DNA of 64,000 nucleotides from Arthrobacter sp. APC 3897 (GCF_030407495.1 NZ_JASDDG010000001.1:1-64000), one strand, 5' to 3'; counted from the stretch's first letter, positions 46,319 through 54,890 are shown. The notes: generated from the sequence alone by a model not told the origin. Made by a program: numbers and translations.

Positions 46319-47038
46319 ATGTCGACTTCCGAGCAGCGCCGCCCTGAGCTGTCTGCGCAGGCCATTGCTGCGTGCGCAGTCACCCTGGCGGACCGGGAAG
46401 GGCTCGAGTCCGTCTCCATGAGGCGTGTTGCCGAGACCCTTGGCGTCTCTGCGATGGCCCTGTACCGCCACGTCGAAAACCGCGAAGCACTCCTGCTTGC
46501 CATGGCCGGCCAAACCGCCCGCCGGTCTGCACTGATCCCGCTTCCACCGGCGTCCTGGCAGGAGATGCTCCGCCGGCTTGCGGTATCGCTCTGGGAAGGA
46601 TTCGTTCAGCATCCCTGGCTGCTGCAGATTGTCCTTGGACCCAGCCGCCTACTCGACATGGCTCCAACGGCTGAGCTGGAACATCTGCTGAGTGCACTGC
46701 AGGACGCCGGGCTGTCCTCCGAGGAGTGCTTCGACTGCGTCGTGGGCATTTCCGCCGTCGTGATCGGGACTTCCACTCTCGCTCTCGCTGCCAACCCCGG
46801 ACCCGGTGTGAACCGGCCCTCGCGGCCCAACGCCGTCGTACGCCTGGAAGGCGACGTCGGCAGCGCCGGAGACAAGGGCGAAGCCGATGCGGGTCTGGCC
46901 GCCGCCTTTCGCAGGCGCGGCATCACCTTTGACGCATCCCGCAGGTCCCTGAACTTTGCCGTGGACAGTTTTTTGCGCGGCATTCAGGCACGCATCGAAC
47001 AACCCCGGGCAGCGCAACAGCCGCCGTCCGCCCACTAA
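46319..47038 (+). CDS. TetR family regulator
   Basis: This 239-residue repressor has an N-terminal TetR helix-turn-helix (around AETLGVSAMALYRHVENREALL) and a C-terminal ligand domain resembling the TetR_C group. ATG 46319 has no ribosome site, since an inverted repeat directly abuts it. Either the mRNA is leaderless or translation starts elsewhere. It lies 12 bases before an SDR gene with a strong ribosome site, so the two form an operon. It probably represses itself and the SDR gene. The inducer is unknown. Confidence 0.85.
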   Translation: MSTSEQRRPELSAQAIAACAVTLADREGLESVSMRRVAETLGVSAMALYRHVENREALLLAMAGQTARRSALIPLPPASWQEMLRRLAVSLWEGFVQHPWLLQIVLGPSRLLDMAPTAELEHLLSALQDAGLSSEECFDCVVGISAVVIGTSTLALAANPGPGVNRPSRPNAVVRLEGDVGSAGDKGEADAGLAAAFRRRGITFDASRRSLNFAVDSFLRGIQARIEQPRAAQQPPSAH

Positions 47039-47050
47039 GAAGGAGCAACA

Positions 47051-47800
47051 GTGAAACTGAGCAACAAAACGGCCATTGTCACCGGCGGAGCCGGCGGGAT
47101 CGGTCAGGGCATCGTCCGGCATTTCCTTTCTGAAGGTGCCAAGGTGGCGATCGTCGATATTAACCAGGAACAGGGCGACAAGCTGGTGGCGGACCTGGCG
47201 GAACTGGGTGAAGCCATCTTCATCTGCAAGGACATCTCGCTGCCCGAAAGCGCTGCGGAGATTGTGGCCGAGACCGTGGAGCGGTTTGGCCAACTGGACA
47301 TCCTGGTCAACAATGCCCATGCCTCCAAGCAGGCACCCATCCTGGAGACCACTCCGGAAATCTGGAACCTTTCCTTCGGCACAGGAACCATGGCCACCCT
47401 GTACCTGATGCAGGCAGCACACCCCGAGCTGAAGAAGACCCGCGGCAGCATCGTCAACTTCGGCTCCGGCGCCGGTATCAAGGGCCTGCCCAACCAGGTT
47501 GCCTACGCCGCCGCCAAGGAAGCTATCCGGGCAATCACCCGGACGGCCGCCAACGAGTGGGCCGCAGACGGTATCCGCGTCAACGTTGTCAGCCCCGTGG
47601 CGCTCACTCCCGGCATTGTCCAGTGGAGCAAGGCCTACCCCGAGGCTTACCAGGAAGTTGTCAACGGTGTTCCGCTGGGACGCCTGGGCGACCCGGAAAC
47701 GGATATTGCTCCCATCGTGGCGTTCCTGGCCAGTGATGAGTCCCGCTACCTGACGGGTCAGACCCTGATGGCCGACGGAGGCAGCATCAAGCTGTACTAG
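47051..47800 (+). CDS. SDR family oxidoreductase
   Basis: This 249-residue short-chain dehydrogenase/reductase has an NAD(P)-binding turn TGGAGGIG (11-18), NNAH in place of NNAG (87-90), and the catalytic triad S139, Y152 and K156. The C-terminal DGG close matches the FabG-like group. GTG 47051 follows AGAAGGAG. It is probably induced together with the TetR gene and reduces a small carbonyl compound. The substrate is unknown. A hairpin terminator follows at 47872. Confidence 0.88.
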   Translation: MKLSNKTAIVTGGAGGIGQGIVRHFLSEGAKVAIVDINQEQGDKLVADLAELGEAIFICKDISLPESAAEIVAETVERFGQLDILVNNAHASKQAPILETTPEIWNLSFGTGTMATLYLMQAAHPELKKTRGSIVNFGSGAGIKGLPNQVAYAAAKEAIRAITRTAANEWAADGIRVNVVSPVALTPGIVQWSKAYPEAYQEVVNGVPLGRLGDPETDIAPIVAFLASDESRYLTGQTLMADGGSIKLY

Positions 47801-47871
47801 CAGGTCCTTTTCCGCCTTCTTGCGGGCTCCCTCCGGGGCCCAGGTAGTTGTATGGAAAAGACGGGTATGTG

Positions 47872-47915
47872 AAGGCCCCGAGAATGCCCTGTCAGGGGGA
47901 TTTTCGGGGCCTTTT
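47872..47915 (+). terminator. Intrinsic terminator after TetR-SDR operon
   Basis: A 10-bp outer stem (47872-47881 with 47904-47913) encloses a further short stem and ends in TTTT. It lies about 72 bases after the SDR stop. Confidence 0.85.
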
Positions 47916-47954
47916 CTCGCCGGAAATGTCGGTGCCGGGTGAAAGCCTCAAGAC

Positions 47955-49595
47955 ATGGATCAGGACGGATCTTTCCGACGCGAAGGCACAGGAGTGGGTG
48001 CGAGCTTGTCAGTTTTCACGGCCGGGCCAGCCACCGCTGCGCGGGGAACCGAGAACATTCACCCGGGTGCGTCTAACCGTGACGGGTTCACGGGTTCGCT
48101 GGCGGTGCAGGGTGTTCAGTTCCTAACCCAGGATGAGGCCGGGGCGGTGTTGTCCCGGTTGGATTCCCTGACCCGGTGGGCTCAGGCCCAGCAGGCTAAA
48201 GTCCTGCACCGGATGGAAATCCTCTTCCGCGATGATCTGCTTCAGGAAGTGGGCCGGGAGGATCCGGCCCTGACCTTCAGTCTGGCAGCGGAGGAAGCGG
48301 CCGCGATCCTGCATGTGCCCACGAACACCGCGAAAATGTTGATGAGTGACGCCGGACGGCTGTGCACCACCCACACCGCCTCCCTGGGCCGGTTGGAGGA
48401 GGGGGTGCTGGGGTACGGGCAGGTCCAGACCGTGTTGGACCAGTCCCTGAATGTTCCGGCGGCTGAGCTGGCCGGTTTTGAGGCGGATCTGCTGGAGCTG
48501 GCAGCGGCGGGGCAGACAGTGTCGCAGTTCCGGGTGAAGGCCCGCAGGTTGCGGGAGGGCCGGTACCCGGAGACTATCCCGGTCCGGCATAAGAGTGCGT
48601 TCGAGGCGCGGCGGGTGTGTTTGGCGCCGGATGAGGACGGCATGTCCTGGCTTTCGGCGTTGTTGCCGGCAGCACGCGCCCAGCTGATCTTCACGCAGTT
48701 GAGTACTGCGGCGCGGGGTGAGCAGGGTGCTGGGGATCGGCGGGGTGTGGATCAGTTGCGGGCTGACATCCTCACTGACCTGCTCGAGGGCGACAGGGAT
48801 GAGGATGCCAGCGGTAACGGAGACAGCCGTAACGAAGGCAGCGGAACCGAAAACAACGGAGACGAAGACGGCGGTATTGAAGGCAGCTGCAACGAAGGCA
48901 GCCGTGCCGGCGGCACGGCCGCGGGCAGGAAGAACAAGGCCCATGCCCGGGCGCGGGCGCGGGCTGAGATTCTGGTGCTGATCACCGCCGAAACACTCTT
49001 CGGTGCCGATGAACAGCCCGCGGAACTGCACGGATACGGACCCATCACCGCCGAAACCGCCCGCCGGCTGGCCCGGGAAGCAGCCCGCTGGACACCGGTG
49101 GAACGGCACCCGGACACCCATGAGGTTCTGCGGGTCGGACGGCGGCGGAAAGTTCCTCCCGGGCTGCAGCGCTGGCTCCGGGCCCGGGACGGGACGTGCC
49201 GGTTCCCGGGATGCCGGACCAATGCCGTGATCTCCGAGATTGACCACACCACACCGTGGTCCCGCGGCGGGGCCACGGACCACGACAATTTGGAGTATCT
49301 GTGCCGGCGGCATCACATGTTCAAGTCCCGGGGTTTCTGGAAAGCCCGGCAGCGTGTCCCGGGGATTATTGAGTGGACGTCGCCCGGCGGGCTGACCTAC
49401 CGGACCGATCCGCACCTCACCCTGGCCGCCGCCGGAACGACCACGCGACCAGCTACGGGACCGACCATGCGATTGGATACCGGATCATGCCGGGAACCGG
49501 ACAAAGACGCCGCGAAGCCCGCACTTATCCCGATGTCGGGCTGGATCCCTGCCGACGAGCTCCCTGACGACGGCGACGACCCACCACCCTTCTAG
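47955..49595 (+). CDS. DUF222 domain protein with C-terminal HNH endonuclease motif
   Basis: This protein of about 546 residues is of the multi-copy actinobacterial DUF222/HNH type, with an N-terminal helical DUF222 region (about 60-270). An HNH zinc-finger nuclease motif lies near residues 413-455: CRFPGCRTN, EIDHTTPWSRGG, NLEYLCRRHH. Between them lies an Asn/Gly/Glu/Asp-rich low-complexity insert (about 278-320). The function of the family is not settled, and it often hitchhikes near mobile DNA, though no mobile element is seen here. ATG 47955 lacks a strong ribosome site, and a later in-frame GTG is possible. Confidence 0.85.
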   Translation: MDQDGSFRREGTGVGASLSVFTAGPATAARGTENIHPGASNRDGFTGSLAVQGVQFLTQDEAGAVLSRLDSLTRWAQAQQAKVLHRMEILFRDDLLQEVGREDPALTFSLAAEEAAAILHVPTNTAKMLMSDAGRLCTTHTASLGRLEEGVLGYGQVQTVLDQSLNVPAAELAGFEADLLELAAAGQTVSQFRVKARRLREGRYPETIPVRHKSAFEARRVCLAPDEDGMSWLSALLPAARAQLIFTQLSTAARGEQGAGDRRGVDQLRADILTDLLEGDRDEDASGNGDSRNEGSGTENNGDEDGGIEGSCNEGSRAGGTAAGRKNKAHARARARAEILVLITAETLFGADEQPAELHGYGPITAETARRLAREAARWTPVERHPDTHEVLRVGRRRKVPPGLQRWLRARDGTCRFPGCRTNAVISEIDHTTPWSRGGATDHDNLEYLCRRHHMFKSRGFWKARQRVPGIIEWTSPGGLTYRTDPHLTLAAAGTTTRPATGPTMRLDTGSCREPDKDAAKPALIPMSGWIPADELPDDGDDPPPF

Positions 49596-49645
49596 GCCTG
49601 GCTCATGACCCGCCGAACGGATGGCCTGTCACCCACCTGATCACT

Positions 49646-49678
49646 TGTTACAGAGCTGAGCGCTTACCTGCTGTAACA
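49646..49678. repeat. Inverted repeat between convergent genes
   Basis: TGTTACAG (49646-49653) and CTGTAACA (49671-49678) form an 8-bp stem with a 17-base loop. There is no T run. It lies between the ends of the HNH and SDR genes. Confidence 0.4.
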
Positions 49679-49701
49679 GGGGCGAACACTTAGCCGGCTG
49701 C

Positions 49702-50526
49702 TCAGCGGAACCCGCCGTCACTGGTCAGTATCTGTCCCACCATCCACCGTCCCTCATCGCTGACCAGCCAAGCAATGAGCCGTGCCGGGTCATCCGGTTC
49801 ACCGAACCGGCCGCCGGGAAACCGCGAAAGAACCTCGGCAAGGACTTCGGGGGAACGGTCGGCGGTCCCGATGTCCAGATAGCCGGTATTGACCGGACCC
49901 GGGTTCACGGTATTCAGGACAATCCCGCGGCGAATCAGGTCCGCAGCTACGGACGGTGTGATTCCGGCCAGAGCGGCCTTCGACGTTGCGTAGGCAATCT
50001 CGTCCTCCATGACCCCGCCGTTAATCTGACCCGACGTCATCCATATAACCCGTCCTCCGGGGCGCCCGTCGTGCTGACCGGAAAACTCGCGGGTGGCCAG
50101 AAGGGTGGAACGGGTATTGACCTGCCAGTGGGCATCGAGCGTATCGGCTGTCATCACTGCCAGCGGGCCGTCACCGCCGCTGCGCGCATGGTTGCAAATC
50201 AAGATGTCCAGATGACCCATCGCAGCGGCAGCGTCCCGAATCAACTGTTCGGCACTCCCGGGATCGGCCAAGTCGACGCTGGAGTGTTCCATGCGCGCCC
50301 CGTCGGTGAGGTAACTCTGTAGTGCGCCGATGACGTCGTCAATCGAATCCGCACCCCAGGGCTGGTCCGCATCGTGCGGAGAATAATGCGCCAAATAGAG
50401 GTTCGCACCCATCCGGGCCAGCCGGGAAGCTACGGAAAAGCCGATCCCCTGCCGCCGGCTGACCCCGGTGATGACCGCCGTGCGGCCGGTGAACGGAAGG
50501 GGTGTAGTCAAAGACTCAGCCGCCAT
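49702..50526 (-). CDS. SDR family oxidoreductase
   Basis: This 274-residue short-chain dehydrogenase has an extended nucleotide turn GVSRRQGIG (21-29), CNHARSGG in place of the usual NNAG, and the triad S165, Y179 and K183. The C-terminus ends in a typical SDGGFR. It resembles the group annotated as 3-oxoacyl-ACP reductase-like, but the substrate is unknown. It follows the acyl-CoA ligase gene by 40 bases in the same direction, which points to a shared role in an acyl or aldehyde pathway. Confidence 0.82.
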   Translation of the reverse strand: MAAESLTTPLPFTGRTAVITGVSRRQGIGFSVASRLARMGANLYLAHYSPHDADQPWGADSIDDVIGALQSYLTDGARMEHSSVDLADPGSAEQLIRDAAAAMGHLDILICNHARSGGDGPLAVMTADTLDAHWQVNTRSTLLATREFSGQHDGRPGGRVIWMTSGQINGGVMEDEIAYATSKAALAGITPSVAADLIRRGIVLNTVNPGPVNTGYLDIGTADRSPEVLAEVLSRFPGGRFGEPDDPARLIAWLVSDEGRWMVGQILTSDGGFR

Positions 50527-50566
50527 CGAGCGCTAACCTGATCCTCGCGGTGATTGCGTCCGGGTT

Positions 50567-52150
50567 TCATGCCCCAACAGTACCCAGTCCCGTGTGCTGG
50601 TCCCGCAACTGCCGTTTGACGATTTTGCCGCTGGGGTTTTTAGGAAGCGACTCGGCAATGATCACGTATTTCGGTGTCTTGTACCCGGCCAGCAGGCTGC
50701 GGGTGTGTGCCATCACGTCCTCCGGCATCATTTCCACGCCGGGCCGCGGAACCACCACCGCGGCAACGGCTTCCACCCAGTGCGGATGGGGGACCCCAAA
50801 CACTGCAGCCTCGGCAACTCCCTCAAGGCGGTAGATGGCCTCTTCCACCTCACGGCTGGCTACGTTCTCTCCGCCGGACTTGATCATGTCCTTCTTGCGG
50901 TCCACCACGCTCAGGTAACCTTCGTCGTCGAAATATCCCAGATCGCCTGAATGGAACCAGCCGTTGGCGAAAGCCTCGGCGGTGCGTTCTGGGTCGCGGT
51001 AATAGCCCAGGGTGGCGTGCGGACTGCGGTGGACGATCTCGCCGACCGTTCCGGCAGGCACGGGACGGTCCTCGTCATCAACCACGGCGGTTTCCACGTT
51101 CAGGGACGGCCGGCCGGCTGACCCGGCATGGGCCAGCTGGTCCTCCGGACCGAGAATGGTGGCCACCGGCGCCATTTCCGTCTGGCCGTAGAAGTTCCAG
51201 AACCGTACGTCCGGCAGACGCTCCTGCAGCTCCTTCAACACCTGGACGGGCATAGCGGATGCCCCGTAATAGCCCTTGCGCAGAGAGGACAAATCGGCCG
51301 AGTCGAACAGGGGCGAGCGCAGCAGGGAGATCCAAACCGTCGGAGGAGCGAAGAATTTGGTGACCTTTTCCTGTTCGATGGTCGCCAGGATGGCCGTCGG
51401 ATCGGGAGCCGGAAGGATGATGCTGGTGGCACCGAGATATATGTCCGGGCCCAGGAAACAGTCCAGCTGGGCACAGTGGTACAGCGGCAAAGTGTGCAGA
51501 TCAACGTCATTGGCGGTCATGCTGCCGTCGACCACCGCGGAGACGTACTCCCACATCAGCGACCGGCTGGACATGAGCGCTCCCTTGGGCCGTGACTCGG
51601 TACCCGAGGTGTACATCAGCCGCACCGGATCATCATCCGCCACCAGGGGAGGCTCCACGGTCCCGCGGTCGAATTCGAACCAGTCCTGCACGTTCTCCCA
51701 GCCGGCCGGAACCGGGCCGCTGCAGATGCTGGAGCGGACAACGACGACGTCGGTTTCCGCGGCTTCCATGGCGGCTTCGGCCACCGGAACCAGCGCATCC
51801 TGGGCCACAAATGCTGTGGCACCGCTGTGGTCCAGCACGTACGCCACTTCGTCCGCTCCGAGCATGAAGTTGATCGGCACCAGGACCACACCGGCGCGGG
51901 CCGTGGCAAAGGCCAGCGCCGCAAACTGCCACGTATTGCGCGAGAGCAGGGCCAGGCGGTCTCCCGGCGCCATGCCGCGGGACTGGATGGCGGCTGCAGC
52001 CGCGGCTACCGTGCGCTCGAAATCCGCGAAGGTGAGACGGGTGGTGCCGTCAACGACGGCGGTCCGGGTGGGGAAGCGCCGGGCGCTTCGCCGGGGGAGA
52101 TCGCCCAGCGTCTGGCTGCGGGACAGTGAAACAAACGGACTGACGGACAC
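50567..52150 (-). CDS. AMP-dependent acyl-CoA ligase
   Basis: This adenylate-forming enzyme of about 527 residues activates a carboxylic acid to its CoA ester. Core motifs are MYTSGTESRPKGA (P-loop), FYGQTEMAP, the hinge region GWFHSGDLGYFDDEGYL with DRKKDMIKSGGEN, and the C-terminal Lys in NPSGKIVK. GTG 52150 gives an N-terminus of normal family length. An in-frame ATG at 52192 is the alternative. It resembles crotonobetaine/carnitine or fatty-acid CoA ligases. It is paired with the downstream SDR gene and divergent from an enoyl-CoA hydratase. Confidence 0.87.
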   Translation of the reverse strand: MSVSPFVSLSRSQTLGDLPRRSARRFPTRTAVVDGTTRLTFADFERTVAAAAAAIQSRGMAPGDRLALLSRNTWQFAALAFATARAGVVLVPINFMLGADEVAYVLDHSGATAFVAQDALVPVAEAAMEAAETDVVVVRSSICSGPVPAGWENVQDWFEFDRGTVEPPLVADDDPVRLMYTSGTESRPKGALMSSRSLMWEYVSAVVDGSMTANDVDLHTLPLYHCAQLDCFLGPDIYLGATSIILPAPDPTAILATIEQEKVTKFFAPPTVWISLLRSPLFDSADLSSLRKGYYGASAMPVQVLKELQERLPDVRFWNFYGQTEMAPVATILGPEDQLAHAGSAGRPSLNVETAVVDDEDRPVPAGTVGEIVHRSPHATLGYYRDPERTAEAFANGWFHSGDLGYFDDEGYLSVVDRKKDMIKSGGENVASREVEEAIYRLEGVAEAAVFGVPHPHWVEAVAAVVVPRPGVEMMPEDVMAHTRSLLAGYKTPKYVIIAESLPKNPSGKIVKRQLRDQHTGLGTVGA

Positions 52151-52315
52151 ACGGAACCCCCATAATCGACTGCTTGCCGCGTCGGCACCCATGCGCTTCC
52201 GCGGACCTGTTGGCCCACATTCTGTCCCAGCCGGCGGCCGGGGGGAAGATGCTGTCCGCCCCGGTTAGACTGGCACGCAGCCGGATGACCGCCCACACAC
52301 GAGGAGAACTGCCGC

Positions 52316-53086
52316 ATGACCTACCGCCATCTCACGCTCGAGTACGACGGCGCGCTGGCGCGGCTGACGCTGAACCGGCCGGACCAGGCGAATGCCCTTG
52401 GCCTGGTCCTGGCAGAGGAGCTGTGCGCGGCCCTCGCTGAGGCGGAAACCCGCGCGGACTGCCATGTCCTGCTGCTGCAGGGCAGCGGCAGGTTCTTCTG
52501 TGCCGGAGGAGATGTGGCTGCGATGGCGGCCGCTGCGGATCAGAGCGGGTTCCTGAAGGAGCTGGCAGGCAAACTGCACGAGGCAGTCATGGCTCTGGTT
52601 AAGTCGCGGCTGATCAGCATCGCGGTGGTGAACGGCCCGGCAGCCGGTGCGGGCCTGGGCCTGGTGCTGAACTCGGATTTCATTCTTGCCTCGCCGCGGG
52701 CCCGGTTCCTGAGCGCCTATGCCGGAGTGGGACTGACACCTGACTGCGGGGTGTCCTATCTGCTGCCCGAACTGGCCGGGCCGCGCCGCGCTGCCGAAAT
52801 GTGTCTCACGGGACGGGTGGCCAACCATGCCGAAGCCCTGGAATGGGGCCTGATTAATGAAGTGGCGGCCGCTGAGGACCTCGCCGGCCGGGCAGAGGAG
52901 CTGGGACGGCAGCTGGCCGCCGGAGCCGTTGCCGTGCTGGGGCCCACCAAGCGGCTGCTGCGTGCGCGGAGCCTGGCAGGCTATGAGGCGCACCTGCAGG
53001 AGGAAGCTGAAACCATCGCGTCGATGGCCGATTCAGCGGACACCCGGGAACGGCTTGCAGTCTTTGCCGCTCGGTCCAGCACCTAG
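52316..53086 (+). CDS. Enoyl-CoA hydratase/isomerase family protein
   Basis: This 256-residue crotonase-fold enzyme has an oxyanion-hole motif FFCAGGDVAAM and, in the second block, NGPAAGAGLGL. At the position of the second catalytic Glu it reads GLTPDCGVSYLLP, with Asp in place of Glu, which favours isomerase-like chemistry over plain hydration. ATG 52316 lies behind AGGAGAA. It is divergent from the acyl-CoA ligase, so both may serve the same acyl-CoA route. A GC-rich hairpin follows the stop. Confidence 0.85.
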   Translation: MTYRHLTLEYDGALARLTLNRPDQANALGLVLAEELCAALAEAETRADCHVLLLQGSGRFFCAGGDVAAMAAAADQSGFLKELAGKLHEAVMALVKSRLISIAVVNGPAAGAGLGLVLNSDFILASPRARFLSAYAGVGLTPDCGVSYLLPELAGPRRAAEMCLTGRVANHAEALEWGLINEVAAAEDLAGRAEELGRQLAAGAVAVLGPTKRLLRARSLAGYEAHLQEEAETIASMADSADTRERLAVFAARSST

Positions 53087-53093
53087 AACCGGC

Positions 53094-53123
53094 TGCGGCA
53101 CCCCGGGGTCCCGGGGTGCCGCA
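53094..53123. terminator. Bidirectional hairpin between convergent genes
   Basis: A perfect 14-bp inverted repeat (53094-53107 with 53110-53123) lies between the enoyl-CoA hydratase and TusA-like gene ends. There is no strong T run on either strand, so termination strength is uncertain. Confidence 0.6.
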
Positions 53124-53139
53124 CCGGAGTTCAGGAGGC

Positions 53140-53367
53140 TCAGGCCTTTTGGACCGTGATGGACCATTCCGCCGGACCGATCTTGGAAAAATCGGTGACC
53201 GGATAGTTGTTTTCAGCGGCCCAGCGCGGAATGGCGTCGGTGGCCTGGGTGCAGTCGAAGTTGATCACCAGTTCGTCGCCTGCCGCCAGGGTGGTCATGG
53301 CGTCCTTGGCTTCGACGAGGGGGAAGGGGCAGACCTGTCCGTTGGTTTCGAGGGTTACCTGTGCCAT
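53140..53367 (-). CDS. TusA/SirA family sulfurtransferase
   Basis: This 75-residue sulfur carrier has the defining CPxP motif (CPFP, C13-P16), with C13 as the persulfide-carrying residue. ATG 53367 follows GAAAGGAAG. It sits directly downstream of a YeeE/YedE membrane protein, with 67 bases between them. That is the same pairing as TsuA-TsuB in thiosulfate uptake, so it likely receives sulfur from imported thiosulfate. Confidence 0.9.
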   Translation of the reverse strand: MAQVTLETNGQVCPFPLVEAKDAMTTLAAGDELVINFDCTQATDAIPRWAAENNYPVTDFSKIGPAEWSITVQKA

Positions 53368-53434
53368 CGGGATACTTCCTTTCGGGAACCGCCGGTTCAA
53401 GGGCGGGTTGGTTGTTGTCGGGGGATTTAGCGGA

Positions 53435-54505
53435 TTAGCTGCGTGCTGCGGTGGGGGCGGGAACCCTTGCCTGGCCGGATCCTGAGGATGGCCGGCGGTT
53501 CATGATGGTGAGCCGCGCACCCAAACCGGTGCCCAGGATCATGAACACCATCGCCGTCCAGCCCTGGAAGCTGAACTGTGCGGTCTCCACCATGGCGTTG
53601 CCGATGGTGCAGCCGCCTGCCAGTGCGGCTCCGATACCCATGAGGGCACCGCCGCCCAGGCTCTTCAGCACTGTGACCGCGTCGGGAACCCGGATACGGA
53701 ATTCTCCGCTGCCCTTTGCGGCGATGTAGGACCCCAGCAGGATGCCGGCAACCAGCAGTACGCCCCAGTCCACAAGTTCTGGATCTCCTGTGACCAAGTA
53801 ATTGACCGCGTTGGAGGAGGGCGTGGTGATCCCCAGCCCTGCCTCCCGGCCGGTGGCCCAGCTCAGCGGCCACGCCGCAATGGCGATTAGTCCAATGACC
53901 ACTGCGGTGGCAAACGCATTCCACGGCTTTTCAAACAACAGGTGTGCCAGTCCCGTTTTTGAGGCCGGCGGTGTGGCCATTTTGAATTGCGGTTTGTTCA
54001 GGTGATGGCGGACTGCCAGGGCAACGCCAGCCACCAGAAGGGCGACAAAGAGCCAGGGTGAAACATTGAGCACTGAATAGAAGTTGCTCTGTTCAACGGT
54101 CACCGAGCGCATGGAGGTATTGAAGCCGGACAGCGGTCCCGTCTTCATGACGGCGGCAAAGAGCGCATAGGTGATGAGGGCGAGCCAGCTCCCCACCAGG
54201 CCTTCACCGGCACGGTAATACGTACCGGTGGCACACCCGCCGGCCAGAATGATGGCAAATCCGAAAATGAAACCGCCAACAATGGTGGCCAGCCACGGGA
54301 ACGGGCCGGAATTGAGGGAAATGACGCCGGCGGCGTCCAGAGCGAAAACACCTACGCTCTGGACCGCAACCACCACCAGAAAGGCGGTCAGCCAGCGCGT
54401 GTTGCGCGTGACCCAGATGTCCCGGAAGGCACCGGTGACGCAGAAGCGCCCTCGCTGCATGACAAAGCCCAGGGCCATGCCGACAAAAAGGCCGGAGATA
54501 AGCAT
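53435..54505 (-). CDS. YeeE/YedE family (TsuA-like) thiosulfate transporter
   Basis: This 356-residue membrane protein has about ten hydrophobic helices in two related halves. Three conserved cysteines are visible: C22 (GRFCVTG), C91 (AGGCATGTYYR) and C299 (AGGCTIGN). They correspond to the three cysteines that line the thiosulfate path in characterised YeeE/TsuA proteins. ATG 54505 has AAAGGAG five bases upstream. The open frame extends far upstream, but that part covers a structured leader and an inverted repeat and is not protein-like. It is transcribed with the TusA-like gene. Confidence 0.9.
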   Translation of the reverse strand: MLISGLFVGMALGFVMQRGRFCVTGAFRDIWVTRNTRWLTAFLVVVAVQSVGVFALDAAGVISLNSGPFPWLATIVGGFIFGFAIILAGGCATGTYYRAGEGLVGSWLALITYALFAAVMKTGPLSGFNTSMRSVTVEQSNFYSVLNVSPWLFVALLVAGVALAVRHHLNKPQFKMATPPASKTGLAHLLFEKPWNAFATAVVIGLIAIAAWPLSWATGREAGLGITTPSSNAVNYLVTGDPELVDWGVLLVAGILLGSYIAAKGSGEFRIRVPDAVTVLKSLGGGALMGIGAALAGGCTIGNAMVETAQFSFQGWTAMVFMILGTGLGARLTIMNRRPSSGSGQARVPAPTAARS

Positions 54506-54680
54506 GGGTACTCCTTTTGCGGGGGAGGTGAATCCCGGGGGATGAATTCCAGCGGGGTTCCTGAGGCTGCGGGAGAACTGCCCGCAGCTTGGCAACGCTA
54601 GGCCCGGAAGCGGGGGCACGCCAAGGATCATGGCGCCGCGTGAACGCGCATGAAGCCCTGTGACAGGGCGGGAATAAGGA
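54506..54680 (-). promoter_or_regulatory. Structured 5' leader of the yedE-tusA operon
   Basis: This is part of a 421-bp gap (54506-54926) with no other gene. Several hairpins are visible: 54567-54573 with 54581-54587 (7 bp); 54588-54593 with 54620-54625 (6 bp) enclosing 54603-54606 with 54611-54614; and the inverted repeat at 54655. A seven-codon reading frame (MRVHAAP, 54651 down to 54628) lies ahead of the hairpins on the minus strand. This looks like an attenuator or other cis-acting RNA controlling sulfur uptake. I could not match it to a riboswitch class I know. Confidence 0.4.
54655..54669. promoter_or_regulatory. 7-1-7 inverted repeat upstream of yedE
   Basis: GCCCTGT-G-ACAGGGC is perfect and lies 150 bp before the yedE ATG. 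It could be a repressor site of the yedE promoter or part of the leader RNA. Confidence 0.4.
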
Positions 54681-54856
54681 GGAAATTCAGAACGTTTAGG
54701 GGCCGCACTCAACGGCGGCGCGCAACGTAATTCCGGCAGTAACAGCCGGTTCGGGAATTCTTGCAGACGCTGCCGGTGGCGGTCCAAATGTGACGCCGGC
54801 TGGAAAGAAACATCAGTTAATTCGAGACGGGGCACAGGGGCCCGGAAGAAAGAGTC

Positions 54857-54890
54857 CTTGGAACCCCTAGTAATTACTAGGGAGTCCAAG
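54857..54890. promoter_or_regulatory. 34-bp inverted repeat before the branched-chain acyl-CoA operon
   Basis: An 18-bp perfect palindrome (54865-54882, core CTAGTAATTACTAG) is extended, after a two-base mismatch, by CTTGGA and TCCAAG arms. It ends 36 bp before the acyl-CoA dehydrogenase ATG. Such length and symmetry suit a dimeric regulator such as the MarR protein at the operon end. Confidence 0.65.

Noticed and set aside
49646-49678. Inverted repeat TGTTACAG/CTGTAACA considered as a terminator or operator
   Set aside because: It has a short stem, a long loop and no T run, and it lies between convergent gene ends with no promoter to control. It is kept only as a repeat.
54506-54889. Upstream extension of the yedE frame on the minus strand, and the matching extension of the acyl-CoA dehydrogenase frame from 54858
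   Set aside because: Both begin with near-identical peptides because they translate the two strands of the same inverted repeat, which shows the region is regulatory and not coding.
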